DNA of 64,000 nucleotides. Origin: Pleodorina starrii. Its lineage: Eukaryota > Chlorophyta > Chlorophyceae > Chlamydomonadales > Volvocaceae. Positions 1-10,375 of the stretch are shown piece by piece. Numbering within the stretch: position 1 is the stretch's first letter; each line of letters starts with the position of its first letter. A model generated the notes under the pieces. The model did not search any database, was not told the DNA's origin, and was given only the letters and a program-made list of their open reading frames with translations. Location: positions 8,437,001 through 8,501,000 of the forward strand of contig BRXU01000002.1 in NCBI GenBank assembly GCA_030267565.1, given 5' to 3'. Both the position numbers and the translations under genes were made by a program.

Positions 1-1731
1 TGGGTTGGGTTCGGTTGGGTTCGGTTGGGTTCGGTTCGGTTGGGTTCGGCACGTGGGGTGCTTGAAGAGTGCACTGAGCTGAGCTGTCAGGGTCGGCAAG
101 GGACCCCCGACTGGAGGCCTGATTGTGTCTCGAGGGGGCGGGAGGGCAGGAGGGAAAGGGCTGCTGCAGTCCTTCTTCGGATCGTTCGGTGATCGGGCTT
201 GAAGGGGAGAGAGGGAGGGTCGAGGGACGAGGGCGGCGGGGTCCGGGGCCGGGCCGAGCCGGCTACCGCCCGCTCGCCCGGGTGAGCCCGAATGTTTGAG
301 TCCCCGTGTTCCCAATCAGTCAGTCAGGCTGGATGGTCATGTGTGTGACTGATGTTTGTTTGGGGGGTGGGGGAGGTGGGTGGGTGTCTGGGTTGTGGGA
401 GCGGGAGATTGCTGATCCACTGTGTTTGTGTGTGTGCTTGGGGGGACGATGGGGTAGGGTAAGAAGAACCGCAGTGCATGCGAGTTGTGTACCGGTATGC
501 GTACCGGTATGTGTGGGTGTATATGGAGGGGGAAGCAGCTGGGGCCCGGCCCCCCTTTCGGCGTGCGGGCCGGAGCCTCCCCAATGAAATCGTGCACCAA
601 CACCGCGCGTGTGTATGTGCGGTTCGATGCGGTGCGTGGTCGCGGTTGGGGGGGCCGCTGACAACGGGCGGAGCGACAATCGGGAGGTGCTGTGTAGTGC
701 AGTGGGAGGGGGGAGGGGTATGCTCGGGGACTGTTTGGTTGCGTGTTCCCCTGCTTGGTATCGACAGCGGCACGGGGGGGCCTCGACATGCAGTACCGGT
801 AGAGCTCTCCCCGGATGTCTTGACGTCGATTTTCTTTTCTTTTCGCTGCCGGCGGCATTGGGAGGGGGGAGGGGAGGGGGGAGGGGGGTGGAAATGTCCT
901 GCGCTTGGGGGTCTTGGAAGCCGGGCTCATCGTGTCCTGCCCTCCGGGGGCCTCAGCCATCGTCGATCGAGCTTTCGGGGCCAAAGCAGCAGCAGCAATA
1001 GCAGCGGCGGCGGCGCTGTACGACAAATACTGCTGATGACGGAGAGGTCCATCACGGCTCGGATGCTGGTCGCCAAAAGTACAGCATTGCTGCTGTACTG
1101 CAGTACACACGGAGATTCAGCTCTCTCCCCCCCCCCCCGCACACACTTGGACTCCGGATGTGCGCACCGGTGCTGCGGACCTCCGCAGCGCCCGTGACAT
1201 CTGCGGCCCCATGAGCCATGACAGATTAATTAATATAGGTCGACTCGACGAAAAGAACCACCACAATTTCAGATCAGATCAGTAGTAGCAGCCTCTGGGG
1301 CCAGTCCAGACAAACAGGGGCATCCATCCCACCAAGAGGCGGCGGCGGCCTCCCCCCGCGCGGCTCGTAACGTCCTAAAGCCGCAAAACGGGAGTTGGAA
1401 GGAACAGCCGTCCCTCCGTGTGGCGGCCACCGCCGCTAGGAACCCCCGCTGGCCCCCACCCTCCCACTCCGCCCGCATCCTGTGGCTGCATTGGTCGTAT
1501 AGTGCCATGTGCGGTGCCGTACCCTGCCGTACCGCTCGGCCAACCACTGCGGCGGACCCGACCCGACCCGTCCCCACACCCCGTCCGTCCGTCGGTTGAT
1601 TGGTTGATCCGTTGGCCCGTTGGTGGGCCCTACGCGTGGAGACTGCACGCGGTGTGTCCCTCTCCCTCCAGGGTAGGGGTCTCTCTCGCTCCAGGCTCCA
1701 CAATCGCCCCACACCAATAGCGCCCGGCTGA

Positions 1732-1734
<3 letters not shown>

Positions 1735-1779
<45 letters not shown>
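1735..1779. repeat. (TG)n microsatellite
   Basis: Uninterrupted TG dinucleotide repeat of about 45 bases in the flank of ODA10. Confidence 0.95.
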
Positions 1780-1787
<8 letters not shown>

Positions 1788-1949
1788 GACACGCGGCCCC
1801 GAGCGCCATCATTATCACACCCACGTCGCCACCGCCACCGCCACTGCCACTGCCACCGCCGCAATTGAGTACTTCAGAAGTAAGTACCGTCCCGCAGTTG
1901 AGTCACCACAACAAGAGCGCCGCCAGCCACCATCAAGAGGGTGATGGAG

Positions 1950-2032
1950 AAATAGAGAGAGAGGGAGAGAGTGCGAGAGAGGGTGAGAGAGTGCGAGAGA
2001 GGGTGAGAGAGTGCGAGAGAGGGTGAGAGAGT
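1950..2032. repeat. Tandem GAGAGAGTGCGAGAGAGGGT-like repeat
   Basis: A unit of about 20 bases, built from GAGAGAG and TGCGAGAGAGGG, is repeated roughly four times directly 3' of the ODA10 coding end. Confidence 0.85.
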
Positions 2033-2159
2033 TTGTGGTTTGTGGTGGGCGGTCACCACGCTCCGCCACATTACGTCACACACAAGGTAACGCCGCGACC
2101 GCGACCTCAGCCCCAGCCCCAGCCTCAGCCCGCCTGTCAGACGGACAGACGGAGGTGTT

Positions 2160-2482
2160 TCACTGGCGCAGTGATGCGTACATGGACTCAAGCATGTCGA
2201 CTGCTTTGGGGAGGGCGGCGATGACCTTGTAGGCGCCAACCAGCCGCTGCTCGATCTGGGGGGGGGGGGAGGGTGTGTGTGTGGGGGGGGGAGGGGAGGA
2301 TGAAGATGAAACCGGAGGTGGGTGCGTGGGTGGGTGGGTGGGGTCGCCAAGGACGGGAGTAAGGGCGTGTGAGTGCGGCATTGCCGGGGGGCCCGTTCGT
2401 TCGCCCACATGGCCCTCGCCATCGCCTCGCCTCTGTTCGGTTCGTGGTTCCCTGCGGCGCGCGCTCTCTATTTCCTGTGCGC

Positions 2483-2520
<38 letters not shown>

Positions 2521-4460
2521 TCGTGTGTGTGCGTGTGTGTATGTGTTTTCTTGCCCTCCCCTTCCCCACATACAGCCCATTGCGGACTCGGTCGCGAGGC
2601 AGGCGGGTACGGCCCTTTCCAACCGCATCCGACAACACCAAACTACCCCCCACCCCCACCACCCCCCAGGTAAGGGCGGTGTGGCAACCCAACCTACCAG
2701 AGCTCGCAAAGCCGCAGCTGGGGCCAAAACGGAACCACCACCCTCCATCAAAACTCTCAGCCCCCCCAAATACATGGACACCCCCCACGCCCACCACCCC
2801 CTCCCCCTTTCCTCACCCCCACCCCCTCTGGGTCCCTTCGCTAACGCCGTCTCCTTCTCCGCTGCGGTATCTTCTTTTTACCCCTCACCCCCCCCCCCAC
2901 CCCCCCACCACCCCCTCACCCCTCCCCACCCCACCCCCACCTGCGCCAGCACATCCCCCATGGTCTCGTCCTCCAGCGGTACCGGTGGCGGCCCCCCCGC
3001 CGGCAGCGGCAGCGGCGCCACCATGGCCGCCAGGTGCTCCAGTCCGCCCCGCACATCCGCGTGGGAGCGGAGCAGCGCCTCCAGGGCCTCAGAGGCACTG
3101 TCGGCCCGAGCCACCGCCTCACGGAGCTCCTCCTGAAGGGCGGAGGGGAGTGGGGCATTGGGGGATTTGGGGGGTGGGGTGGGTGGGGGTGTTTGGGGGG
3201 GAGATGGAGGGGTTGGGGGGAGGATTGGGGGGGTGGGGGTTGGCAATAAAGAAGATGGGGGTGGAGGCGCAAGAACAACGACGCCGCAGCGGAGGAAAGG
3301 AGACGGAGAGGAGTTGGGGGTTGGGGCTTGGGGATGGTTTGGTAAAGGAGATGGGAGCTGGGGGGATTGGGGGGTTTTGGGGGGAAAGAAAAAAGGTACC
3401 GCAGCAAAAGGACGGAGACGGTGTTACGCGAACGGGGGAAGGGATTGGGAGGGGAAGGGGGAGGTGGGGAGGTGGGTAATACGAACGGCCCGGGGCGAGG
3501 GGAACGCAACGCGGTTACCTGGGAGGTGGGGGGCGCTGGGCAGGGGGATTCACATTCACACGGTTGCTTACATCACATCACATTCCATCCCGCCCCAGGC
3601 TGCCAGCCCGTCATGCCAGCCCATCCCTTCCCTTCCCTTCTCCCTTCCCTTTCCTTCTCCCTTCCCTTCCCTTCCCTTCTCCCTTCCCTTCTCCCTTGCC
3701 TTCTCCCCCCCTCGCACCCACCCATCCACCCATCTATCCATCCGTCCACCCCATCCCCATCTCTAAGCCCGTTCCGTTGGTGCGGTTTGTTCGTACTGAA
3801 CATTGCCCCTTTTCGCACCCCCACGCATAAACCCCCAATCAACGAGCCTCCTGCACATTTACCCCCCAATACACGCAGCCACCCACCCCCCAATAAACAC
3901 CCCCGCGCCCCCCAATACACCCCCCACCCCCCCACCCCACCTGGGCCGCGTCCATCTGCTTCTGTGTCGACATCTTGCCACTGCCCCGCAACTCGTCTCG
4001 GTGCTGCCGGAGGACCTGTGTACGGCACGTGTCGTACGAAAATGTACGGCATGAAGTACGACACAGCAGTAAGGGGCGTAACCGGAACACCCGCGCGCAA
4101 TACATCACCCCGTCCCCGCGAGGGGCCGCAGTGGCAACCTCATATGCGCACAAAAACACACCCATCTACATGCACACGAATATACAAACATAAAAACAAC
4201 ATGTACGACCGTGTCCGTGCCCATGCCCATGCCGTACACCCCAGCGTGCAGAGCGATGTCGTACCTCGAGCTCCTGTACGAGCGCCAGCCGCTGCGCCGT
4301 CGCCTGCGAGCGCATCTCCACCAGGTTGCCGTACGACTCCTGCTGCGCCAGCAGCCGCGCCACCAGCTCCGAAACCCGCTTTGCGCCCGTCGCACGGCAC
4401 AGTCGTACAATCAGGTCCCGCGCCGTGATGTCGTCGTGCTCCGCCGCCCCGGAGCGCTCA

Positions 4461-4491
<31 letters not shown>

Positions 4492-5945
4492 CGTCAGCGC
4501 CGCCGCCGGCGGGCCGCTTGTCACCTCCTCCCGCGGCGCTGCCGTCGCTGGCTTCCGGAGTGGGCGATGTGAGGGGAACGAATTGGCGCTGCATCAGCGC
4601 GCGGTTGGTTTGCTGCAGGGTGGCGGCCTGTGAGTCCGTGGGTTGGGGCGGGGGTGGGTTGGGGTTGGGGGGGTGTCGGGGGGTGCGGGGTAGGGGCGGT
4701 TGAAAAAGAAGATACCTGTGGGTGGGTGGGTGGGGTCGGAAGGACTACGAACGCAGCAAAGGAAGGCGGGCGGGGGAGGGGAAGGGGAGGGGAGGGGGCG
4801 GACGACCGCCCGGGCAGCCGCGTAAGTGTGTGTGTGTTTGTGTGTGTTTGTGTAGGGTAAGAGGGTTAAGGAGGGTAAGGGGGCATGCAATCCGATCATT
4901 GCTGTCGTGCTGGCATGCGCGCCCACCCGCCTTCGGGGCAGCACCTTCAACCACGTCCACCCCGCCCCCACGCATTTAAGCCGCGTCCTCCTACCCATAC
5001 CCCCTAACCAAACCCGCCCCCCCACCCCAACCCCCCCCCCACCCCCCCACCCCGCACACACGCCTTCTTCCCCGCCCCCTCCCCCCCCCACCCGCCCACA
5101 CACCCCCACTCCCTCCCACCTTGTCCCTCATCTCCGATAGCACTTTGGCCCTCCGCGCCCTGTTTGCCGCCACCTCCTCCTCCAGTGCAGCCAGGGTGGC
5201 CTTGGCCCCCTCCTTGGCGATGTGCACCTCACGACCCGTCAGGGAGGCGGCCTGGGGGAGGGGACGGGGGGAGGGCGGAAGGGGGGGCCGGAGGAAGCGG
5301 CGTGATAAAAACAAAACGAGGGGAACGTGCGTATTGTTTACGGGATCTCATTTCTCCCCCCCCCCCACACACACACCTTCTCCTGCACTTTTTGAACCCT
5401 AAAAACCCAATCCCCGCCTCCCCCCCTTTACCCCTCCCTCCCCTCCTCCCCCCCCCAAATACACACACAATCACGCACACACACACACCCGTACACACAC
5501 GCCGTCAGTCACCTGCAGAGCCGCCAGCTTCATTGCCTTGTGTTCCTCTAGTCCCCGGATACGTGCCTCCAACAGGGGCTCCTCGGCTCGCAGCTTCTCA
5601 ATAACCTGATGAGGGCGATGGCGAGGGGGAGGGGGAGGGGGAGGTCGGATGTGCTTCGGATTTGCTTCGGAAGGTTTCGGATGTGATTCGGAAGGTTTCG
5701 TAAGGCTCCGGAACCACGAGAGCGCATAGGACCACGGGAGCACACGCCTTGCACAAGCCACAGCAACCCCCTCCCCCACCCCCCACCGGGAGAGAGCGGC
5801 GCTGGGGCGGAACAACTATACACAAAACAAAGCGGCGCGGGGCTGCGGCCGGAGAGCGGGGCGTGCGAGCGTGCGTGTGTGTGCGTGTTTGCGTGTGTGT
5901 GTGTTTGCGTGTATGTGTGTTTGCGTGTGTGTGCGTGTGTGTGTG

Positions 5946-5981
<36 letters not shown>

Positions 5982-7459
5982 GTCCAACCCCCCCTCCCCC
6001 ACCTGCTCGTACGTCTTCCGAATGCTGTACGCCTCGTTGGCCTTCACAGTCGCCTTTTCCAGCCGGTTCTGGAGCTGTCGCAGCTCCCGGGCCGCGGGGC
6101 TGCTGGCGGCGAAGGCGGGAAGCGACGCGGCGGCGGCGGAGGCGGCGGCGGCGGAGGCGACGATGGCGGAGACGCTGGGGGCGCTGGTCAGACTGGCACT
6201 CAGCGGTACGGCAGACGCGCTGGCGGCGGCGGCGGCGCTGGGTACGACAGCGGCGACCTTGGCCGTGTCCTGAAGCGGTGGCGGCGGCGGCGACGATGCG
6301 GGGAATGGACACAGGGAATGGTGGGGGTTACGACAGGAGGGTGTGTGTGTGTGCAGAGGGCAGGGGGGAGGGTTAAGGATTCCGGTCCAGACAGGTCCAG
6401 GGCGGGGGGTATCCACGTATCTCCGGAGTCCGTGAACGGGGGGGGGGGAATTGGACAGCGGGGGGGAGGATATCCACGTTTCCACGTATAGGCTGGAGCC
6501 GTATATAGCCGTATAATGGGGGGAGAGTATCTACGCATAGGCCGTATAAGGGGGGAGCAGTACTGCCGTACTGTCGTACCTTGAGGCTGTCATGCAAATT
6601 GTCCAGCTTTTGGAGCGCGGTCTTCTTGTCCTGAAATGAGTGTGAGGGGGGGGGGGAAGGGTTTGCGAAGACAAAGGGGGCAGGTGGGGGAGGGAGGGGT
6701 GTGTGGTAAACAAGCAGGCGGCGTGTATGCACGTGTGCTCCGGCCAGTCCGGCGCGGAAAAAAGGCTTAGAATGCCACACTGCCGTACATGCGTCGTACG
6801 TTCAGTGTATTGCCGTGCTGTCGTACCTTGACGGCCTTGTCGTACGCCCTCCTCATCTCGTGCACCTGCCGCTCCAGTCGCTCCACAACTCGCTCGCCGT
6901 CGGTGGCGGTGCCTTGCTTGCCCTGTGGCAGGGGGATTCGGGGGATTCGGGGGGGGGGGGGGGGCGGGGGGGGGGGCGGGAGAGAGGGGGGAGCGAGAGG
7001 GGAGCGGGAGATGAGGAGTTAGATTAGGACAGTCCGCCCGCCCGCCTCCCCACGTGGTGCAACTTCCCCCTTTGCCCCCTTTGCCCCCTTTTGCAGACGA
7101 GAGGGCCTTCTTCTGTTACTTTTACCGTTCACGGGCTCCGGCCTATACCGGTACACACCCACCTGCAGCTCAGTGCTCCCTCCCCGTCGAGCCACCTCCG
7201 CCGATAGGTCCTTGTTCTCCTGTGTGTGTGCGTGTGGGTGTGTGTGTGGGGGGGGGGGGGAAGGGGAAGGGGGAAAGGGGGAGGGAACGATTAGAGCAAA
7301 CAGGCGAAGGGAGTGAGTGGGGGAAGGGGAGGGTGTAGCTTACAGTACACTTATGAGAACGCAATCCAGTACAGCCAATGTAGTGCACTTCACACACCCT
7401 CACACACATGTACGGCAACGTGCACACCGAACCCCCCCCCCCTACACACATATACCGGT

Positions 7460-7491
<32 letters not shown>

Positions 7492-9762
7492 ACACACACA
7501 CACGCAAACACACACGCGCACGTCAGTGGGTGGCCAGCCACGCCCCTTCCCCGTCCCCTTCCCCTTTCCCTTCCCCGACTCCGTCCCCGTCTCCCCGTCC
7601 CCGCGTTTCCTCGTCCCGGGCCGTTTAATTGTCCCCGTCCCCGGGGCCTTTGATTCGTCGGCGACTCGGCCACATCCACCACCCACCCCCAGGGTGCGCT
7701 CAGGTGCCATCCCAGGAGGGTGGGGCATTCCAACTTCCAAGCCTGGCAGTCGAGGAGCCCATCCTCTACTGGGTTCTCATTTGCTGCATGGCTCCCCTCA
7801 GGACTGGCCCACCCTCACACTCTCTCTCTCTCTCTGAAATCCTTTTGAGGTCGCCCCCCTCTCCTCCCCCCCCCCCCCCGCGTAAAAGCCCCCCTTGCCC
7901 CATCTCTGCCCTCCCCCCAGCCCATCCCGGCCCCTCCCCTCAGCCCGTCCCCACCTCTCCCCTCCCCTCCCCTCCCCTCAGCCCGTCCCCTCCCCCCCAA
8001 TCGTTCCTGGTCTCCCACCTGCTTCAGCGCCAGTAACGTGTTTTTGTTCTGTTTGATGGTCCACTGCGCATTGTCCTGACTGGCCTTGAACTCGGCCTCT
8101 GGGGGGGAGGGGGGAAAGGGGGGGCGGGGGTATGGGGGGAGAGAGAGATGGGGCGGGGGCGCGGGGAGAGAGATGAGGGAGAGGGGGTGCGGGGGTGATG
8201 GGGAGAGGGGAGGAGGGAGGAAGAGAGGAGGAGGGCGCGGGCAGGAATGACGACGAGACCGCGCGGGGGGGGGGGTATCCACGTATGGGCCGGAGCCCCT
8301 GAACGGTAAGGGGGCCCTTACGTGATGAGGGCGCGAGGACAGAGCACGCGGTGTGCCGGCGGGGAGCTAAGAGAATGGAGTACGGAAGCGGTGTACGGAA
8401 GGAAACGCCGCGGAGGAGAGAGAGAGGCGCCCTCAAGCGGTGGGAGCAAGCAGCAGCAAGCAGCAGCCGCACCCGGTAACCACCCACCCACCCACCCAAC
8501 CCCCCTGCGGGTGGGGGTACCGCGGCAGGGAGCAGCAGCACCGCACCGCACCACAGGCGGGCAGACAGGCAGCATGTGCCGATCCATGTGCCGACCCATG
8601 GGCCCATATATAGCCCTGTGGACCCTTTCCCCCCCTCCCTCCCTCCCTCCCTCCCTCGTCTGAGGACCCCGACCGGCATCAAGCCCCCTGGCTGCAGCTC
8701 GACCCCAGGCCCCCCTCCCCCTTCCCCCCCTCCCCCTCCTCCTCATTCCCTCCTCTTCCTCCTTACTCCCGCCCCCGACCGCCGAGGCCCAGGCCGGGGG
8801 GTGCCCGTGCCAGGGAGCGCCCGGGCACGGAACACCAGGGTCAAGACAGCCCGTGCAGGCACATCGACCGTGCAAGTCCGCAGGCATGAAGGCGGGCGCA
8901 CAGTCCGGCATGGACGGGTGCAGGACTCTTGAGTCGGGCCTGCCCTCAGGCGCCGACGGCCGGCCGGGTACCCATAGAGGGGTGCAGGGCCCGGCCTTCC
9001 CTTCCCTTCCCGTCCCGGCCCGCAGGCAGCTCAGCCCATCGGCACCCCGGGAAGGGAAGGCAGGCCGGCACCCCGGGAAGGGAAGGCAGGCCGTCCTAAA
9101 GGCAGGCCCTCCAGCCCAGCCCCGCCGGCCGACTGGCGCCCCCGCCCATGCGCTTCTTTCTCCCCGGCAGCCCACTAGCAGATGCCGACCTGAAGGCAAC
9201 GCCGCCGTCGCCGACCCGGTGAGGGGAGGATGGGGATGGGGGGGGAGGGAGGGATACGGGCCCTGCTACCGCCACCGTCCCCGCGCCGGCCGGCCAGCGA
9301 CCGGCTAGCTTTCGGGGGGTCAGGGAGGGGCGACCCCCCCCCCCAACCCTCCACACCAGCTCGAGTCAAGATCTCCCTGTCCCAGGAGAACCACCAACCC
9401 CAAGCTGGCGCGGCCCTCGCCAAGCCGGCCGCTCCATGTCACCCTCGTCCATCCTCCTCGTCCTCGCTCTCACCTAGCTGCTGCAGCCGGTCCTGCAGCT
9501 GCGCAATTAGCTCCGGCCCGGCCTCCGCATCTGGCATAGCTGCCGCGGCGCGTGCGGCGCTGCTGGCGGTGTGGGCGGCCACCCGGCCCAGGGAGATGCT
9601 GCTGTTGACCGATGTCGACACAGCTGCTCCGCGGGCTGTCTCCCGGGGCGGCGTCCCCAAGCTGCGCGCCGTGGTTGGCGAGCGGCCCGGTGACGAGGAT
9701 GAGGCGGCTGGCGGGGCTGCCCGCGAGGAGCTTGTGGATGGGATCGCGCGCTGGTTGCTCAT
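2160..9762 (-). CDS. ODA10: ODA10/CCDC151 (ODAD3)-like outer dynein arm assembly coiled-coil protein
   Basis: Coiled-coil protein needed for assembly or docking of ciliary outer dynein arms. Twelve exons on the minus strand: 9762-9474, 8098-8019, 7219-7163, 6922-6827, 6630-6580, 6269-6003, 5605-5513, 5251-5120, 4627-4265, 4015-3941, 3132-2941 and 2255-2160 (TGA), giving 596 residues. All introns are GT-AG and all phases close. Segments align in order with what I recall of vertebrate CCDC151: SQDNAQWTIKQNKNTL (about residue 102), QNRLEKATVKANEA in exon 6, the AKEGAKATLAALEEEV region in exon 8, LVRRF-like LVARLLAQQESYGNL in exon 9, and GGLEHLAAMV in exon 11. The N-terminal 75 residues are Ser/Ala-rich; exon 6 has a long Ala-rich insert and exon 9 a Gly-rich loop. 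The C-terminus is shorter than in animals. The identity rests on remembered family sequence, not on a search. The start is the only ATG that opens the N-terminal frame. Confidence 0.9.
2485..2519. repeat. (TG)n microsatellite in ODA10 last intron
   Basis: Dinucleotide tract inside the intron between ODA10 exons 11 and 12. Confidence 0.9.
2817..2885 (+). repeat. Dispersed intronic element, family 1 (partial copy)
   Basis: Partial copy of a short element whose fullest copies are at 44806-44896 and 11405-11500. It contains TTCGCTAACGCCGTCTCC, then CGCTGCGGTATCTTC, then an AT-rich end and ACCCC. It lies in the last intron of ODA10, antisense to the gene. Confidence 0.75.
3381..3438 (-). repeat. 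Dispersed intronic element, family 1 (partial copy)
   Basis: Inverted, diverged copy of the same element as 44806-44896 (GGTACCGCAGC ... GGAGACGG ... GCGAACG). It lies in the ODA10 intron between exons 10 and 11. A weaker trace is at 3261-3306. Confidence 0.6.
3620..3712. repeat. Pyrimidine repeat (CCCTTCCCTTCT)n
   Basis: Imperfect CTTCC/CTTCT tandem tract inside an ODA10 intron. Confidence 0.85.
5945..5981. repeat. (GATA)n microsatellite
   Basis: About nine GATA units in the ODA10 intron immediately after exon 6 (minus strand), next to a TG/TT-rich tract. Confidence 0.95.
6402..6440 (-). repeat. Dispersed intronic element, family 2
   Basis: Copy of a motif of about 38 bases (GTTCACGG ... 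CTCCGG ... TACGTGGATA ... CCCC in its plus sense). It lies in an ODA10 intron; other copies are at 7122-7152, 8271-8310, 16100-16135 and 47757-47797. Confidence 0.75.
7122..7152 (+). repeat. Dispersed intronic element, family 2
   Basis: Contains ACCGTTCACGGGCTCCGGCC followed by TATACCGG. Inside the ODA10 intron between exons 3 and 4. Confidence 0.75.
7460..7503. repeat. (CA)n microsatellite
   Basis: CA dinucleotide tract in the ODA10 intron between exons 2 and 3. Confidence 0.9.
8271..8310 (-). repeat. Dispersed intronic element, family 2
   Basis: GGGTATCCACGTATGGGCCG followed by GAGCCCCTGAACGGTAAG, the reverse complement of the family 2 motif, inside ODA10 intron 1. Confidence 0.75.
9041..9092. 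repeat. 26-bp perfect tandem duplication
   Basis: Two adjacent identical 26-base units (9041-9066 and 9067-9092) in ODA10 intron 1; the unit begins GGCACCCCGGGAAGGGAAGG. Confidence 0.95.
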
Positions 9763-10375
9763 GGTGGGTTCGTGGGGTCACATGGACCTACCCAAGTACC
9801 TCCCAGCGACCCATTTGAAGCCGTTCGAGCATTCTAGAAACGTAAAAGTCACAAGATGAGACCAGGCGTCAAAGCGCTTGCCCGAGACGCCCCGGGCAGG
9901 CGTTGACGGTCGCAGAAATATGATACAGGGAACTGCTTCTTCAGAGGTTTGATGCTGTTGCAATAGTATGACCTGTCGTTTCGAACCCGCATTAAAGAGG
10001 TGTGTCCATCGGGTCTTCCTTCAGTATGTATTCAAAGCTTAGCATACTTAGCAGCAAGTTCCTTCGAATTTCGTTACAGATAATGAAGAGAGGACCTTTA
10101 CTGAACGTGTTCAACAAGCTTGTTTTCGCAATGAGTAAAAAGAAGCGTTGAAGTAAACTGAAGTTATGAGGACGTACGACGCGCTAACTGTCAATCACCT
10201 CAATCTAACGTCCATCTTCTCAACGGTTTATCATATGTACCTAAAAGATGACTGGCTACTGAGGGCGCACTGTAAAGCATGGCGAAGCAAGGTTTACGAA
10301 ACAAATGATTAAAAATCCATGTTACCGGTATGCGTCGATCCGTATCAGGACGACTGCTGTTGAGCTTACATATAT
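9763..10375. promoter_or_regulatory. Divergent intergenic region between ODA10 and the GT90 gene
   Basis: 613 bases separate the two outward-facing start codons. The stretch is clearly more AT-rich than its surroundings and has no coding signal. By position it must hold both promoters and 5' UTRs. I see no confident TATA box or named operator. Confidence 0.5.

Larger units (their letters stand above)
1..2159. other. Downstream flank of ODA10; repeats, no gene seen
   Basis: This stretch lies 3' of the minus-strand ODA10 stop codon and probably includes its 3' UTR. It starts with TGGGTTCGGT-type repeats (1-48) and carries G-runs, a (TG)n tract at 1735-1779 and a tandem purine repeat at 1950-2032. 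I found no splice-consistent coding segment and no minus-strand TGTAA motif. Long open frames on both strands are low-complexity products of GC bias. Confidence 0.5.

Noticed and set aside
2373..3479. 368-codon plus-strand frame over the ODA10 3' exons
   Set aside because: His/Pro/Ser-rich translation of microsatellites and C-runs; the coding strand here is minus, as shown by coiled-coil exons and the stop at 2160.
8318..9199. 293-codon minus-strand frame inside ODA10 intron 1
   Set aside because: Gly/Arg/Pro-rich, contains the 26-bp tandem repeat, and lies between two well-supported exons whose phases join; there is no evidence for it as a separate gene or exon.
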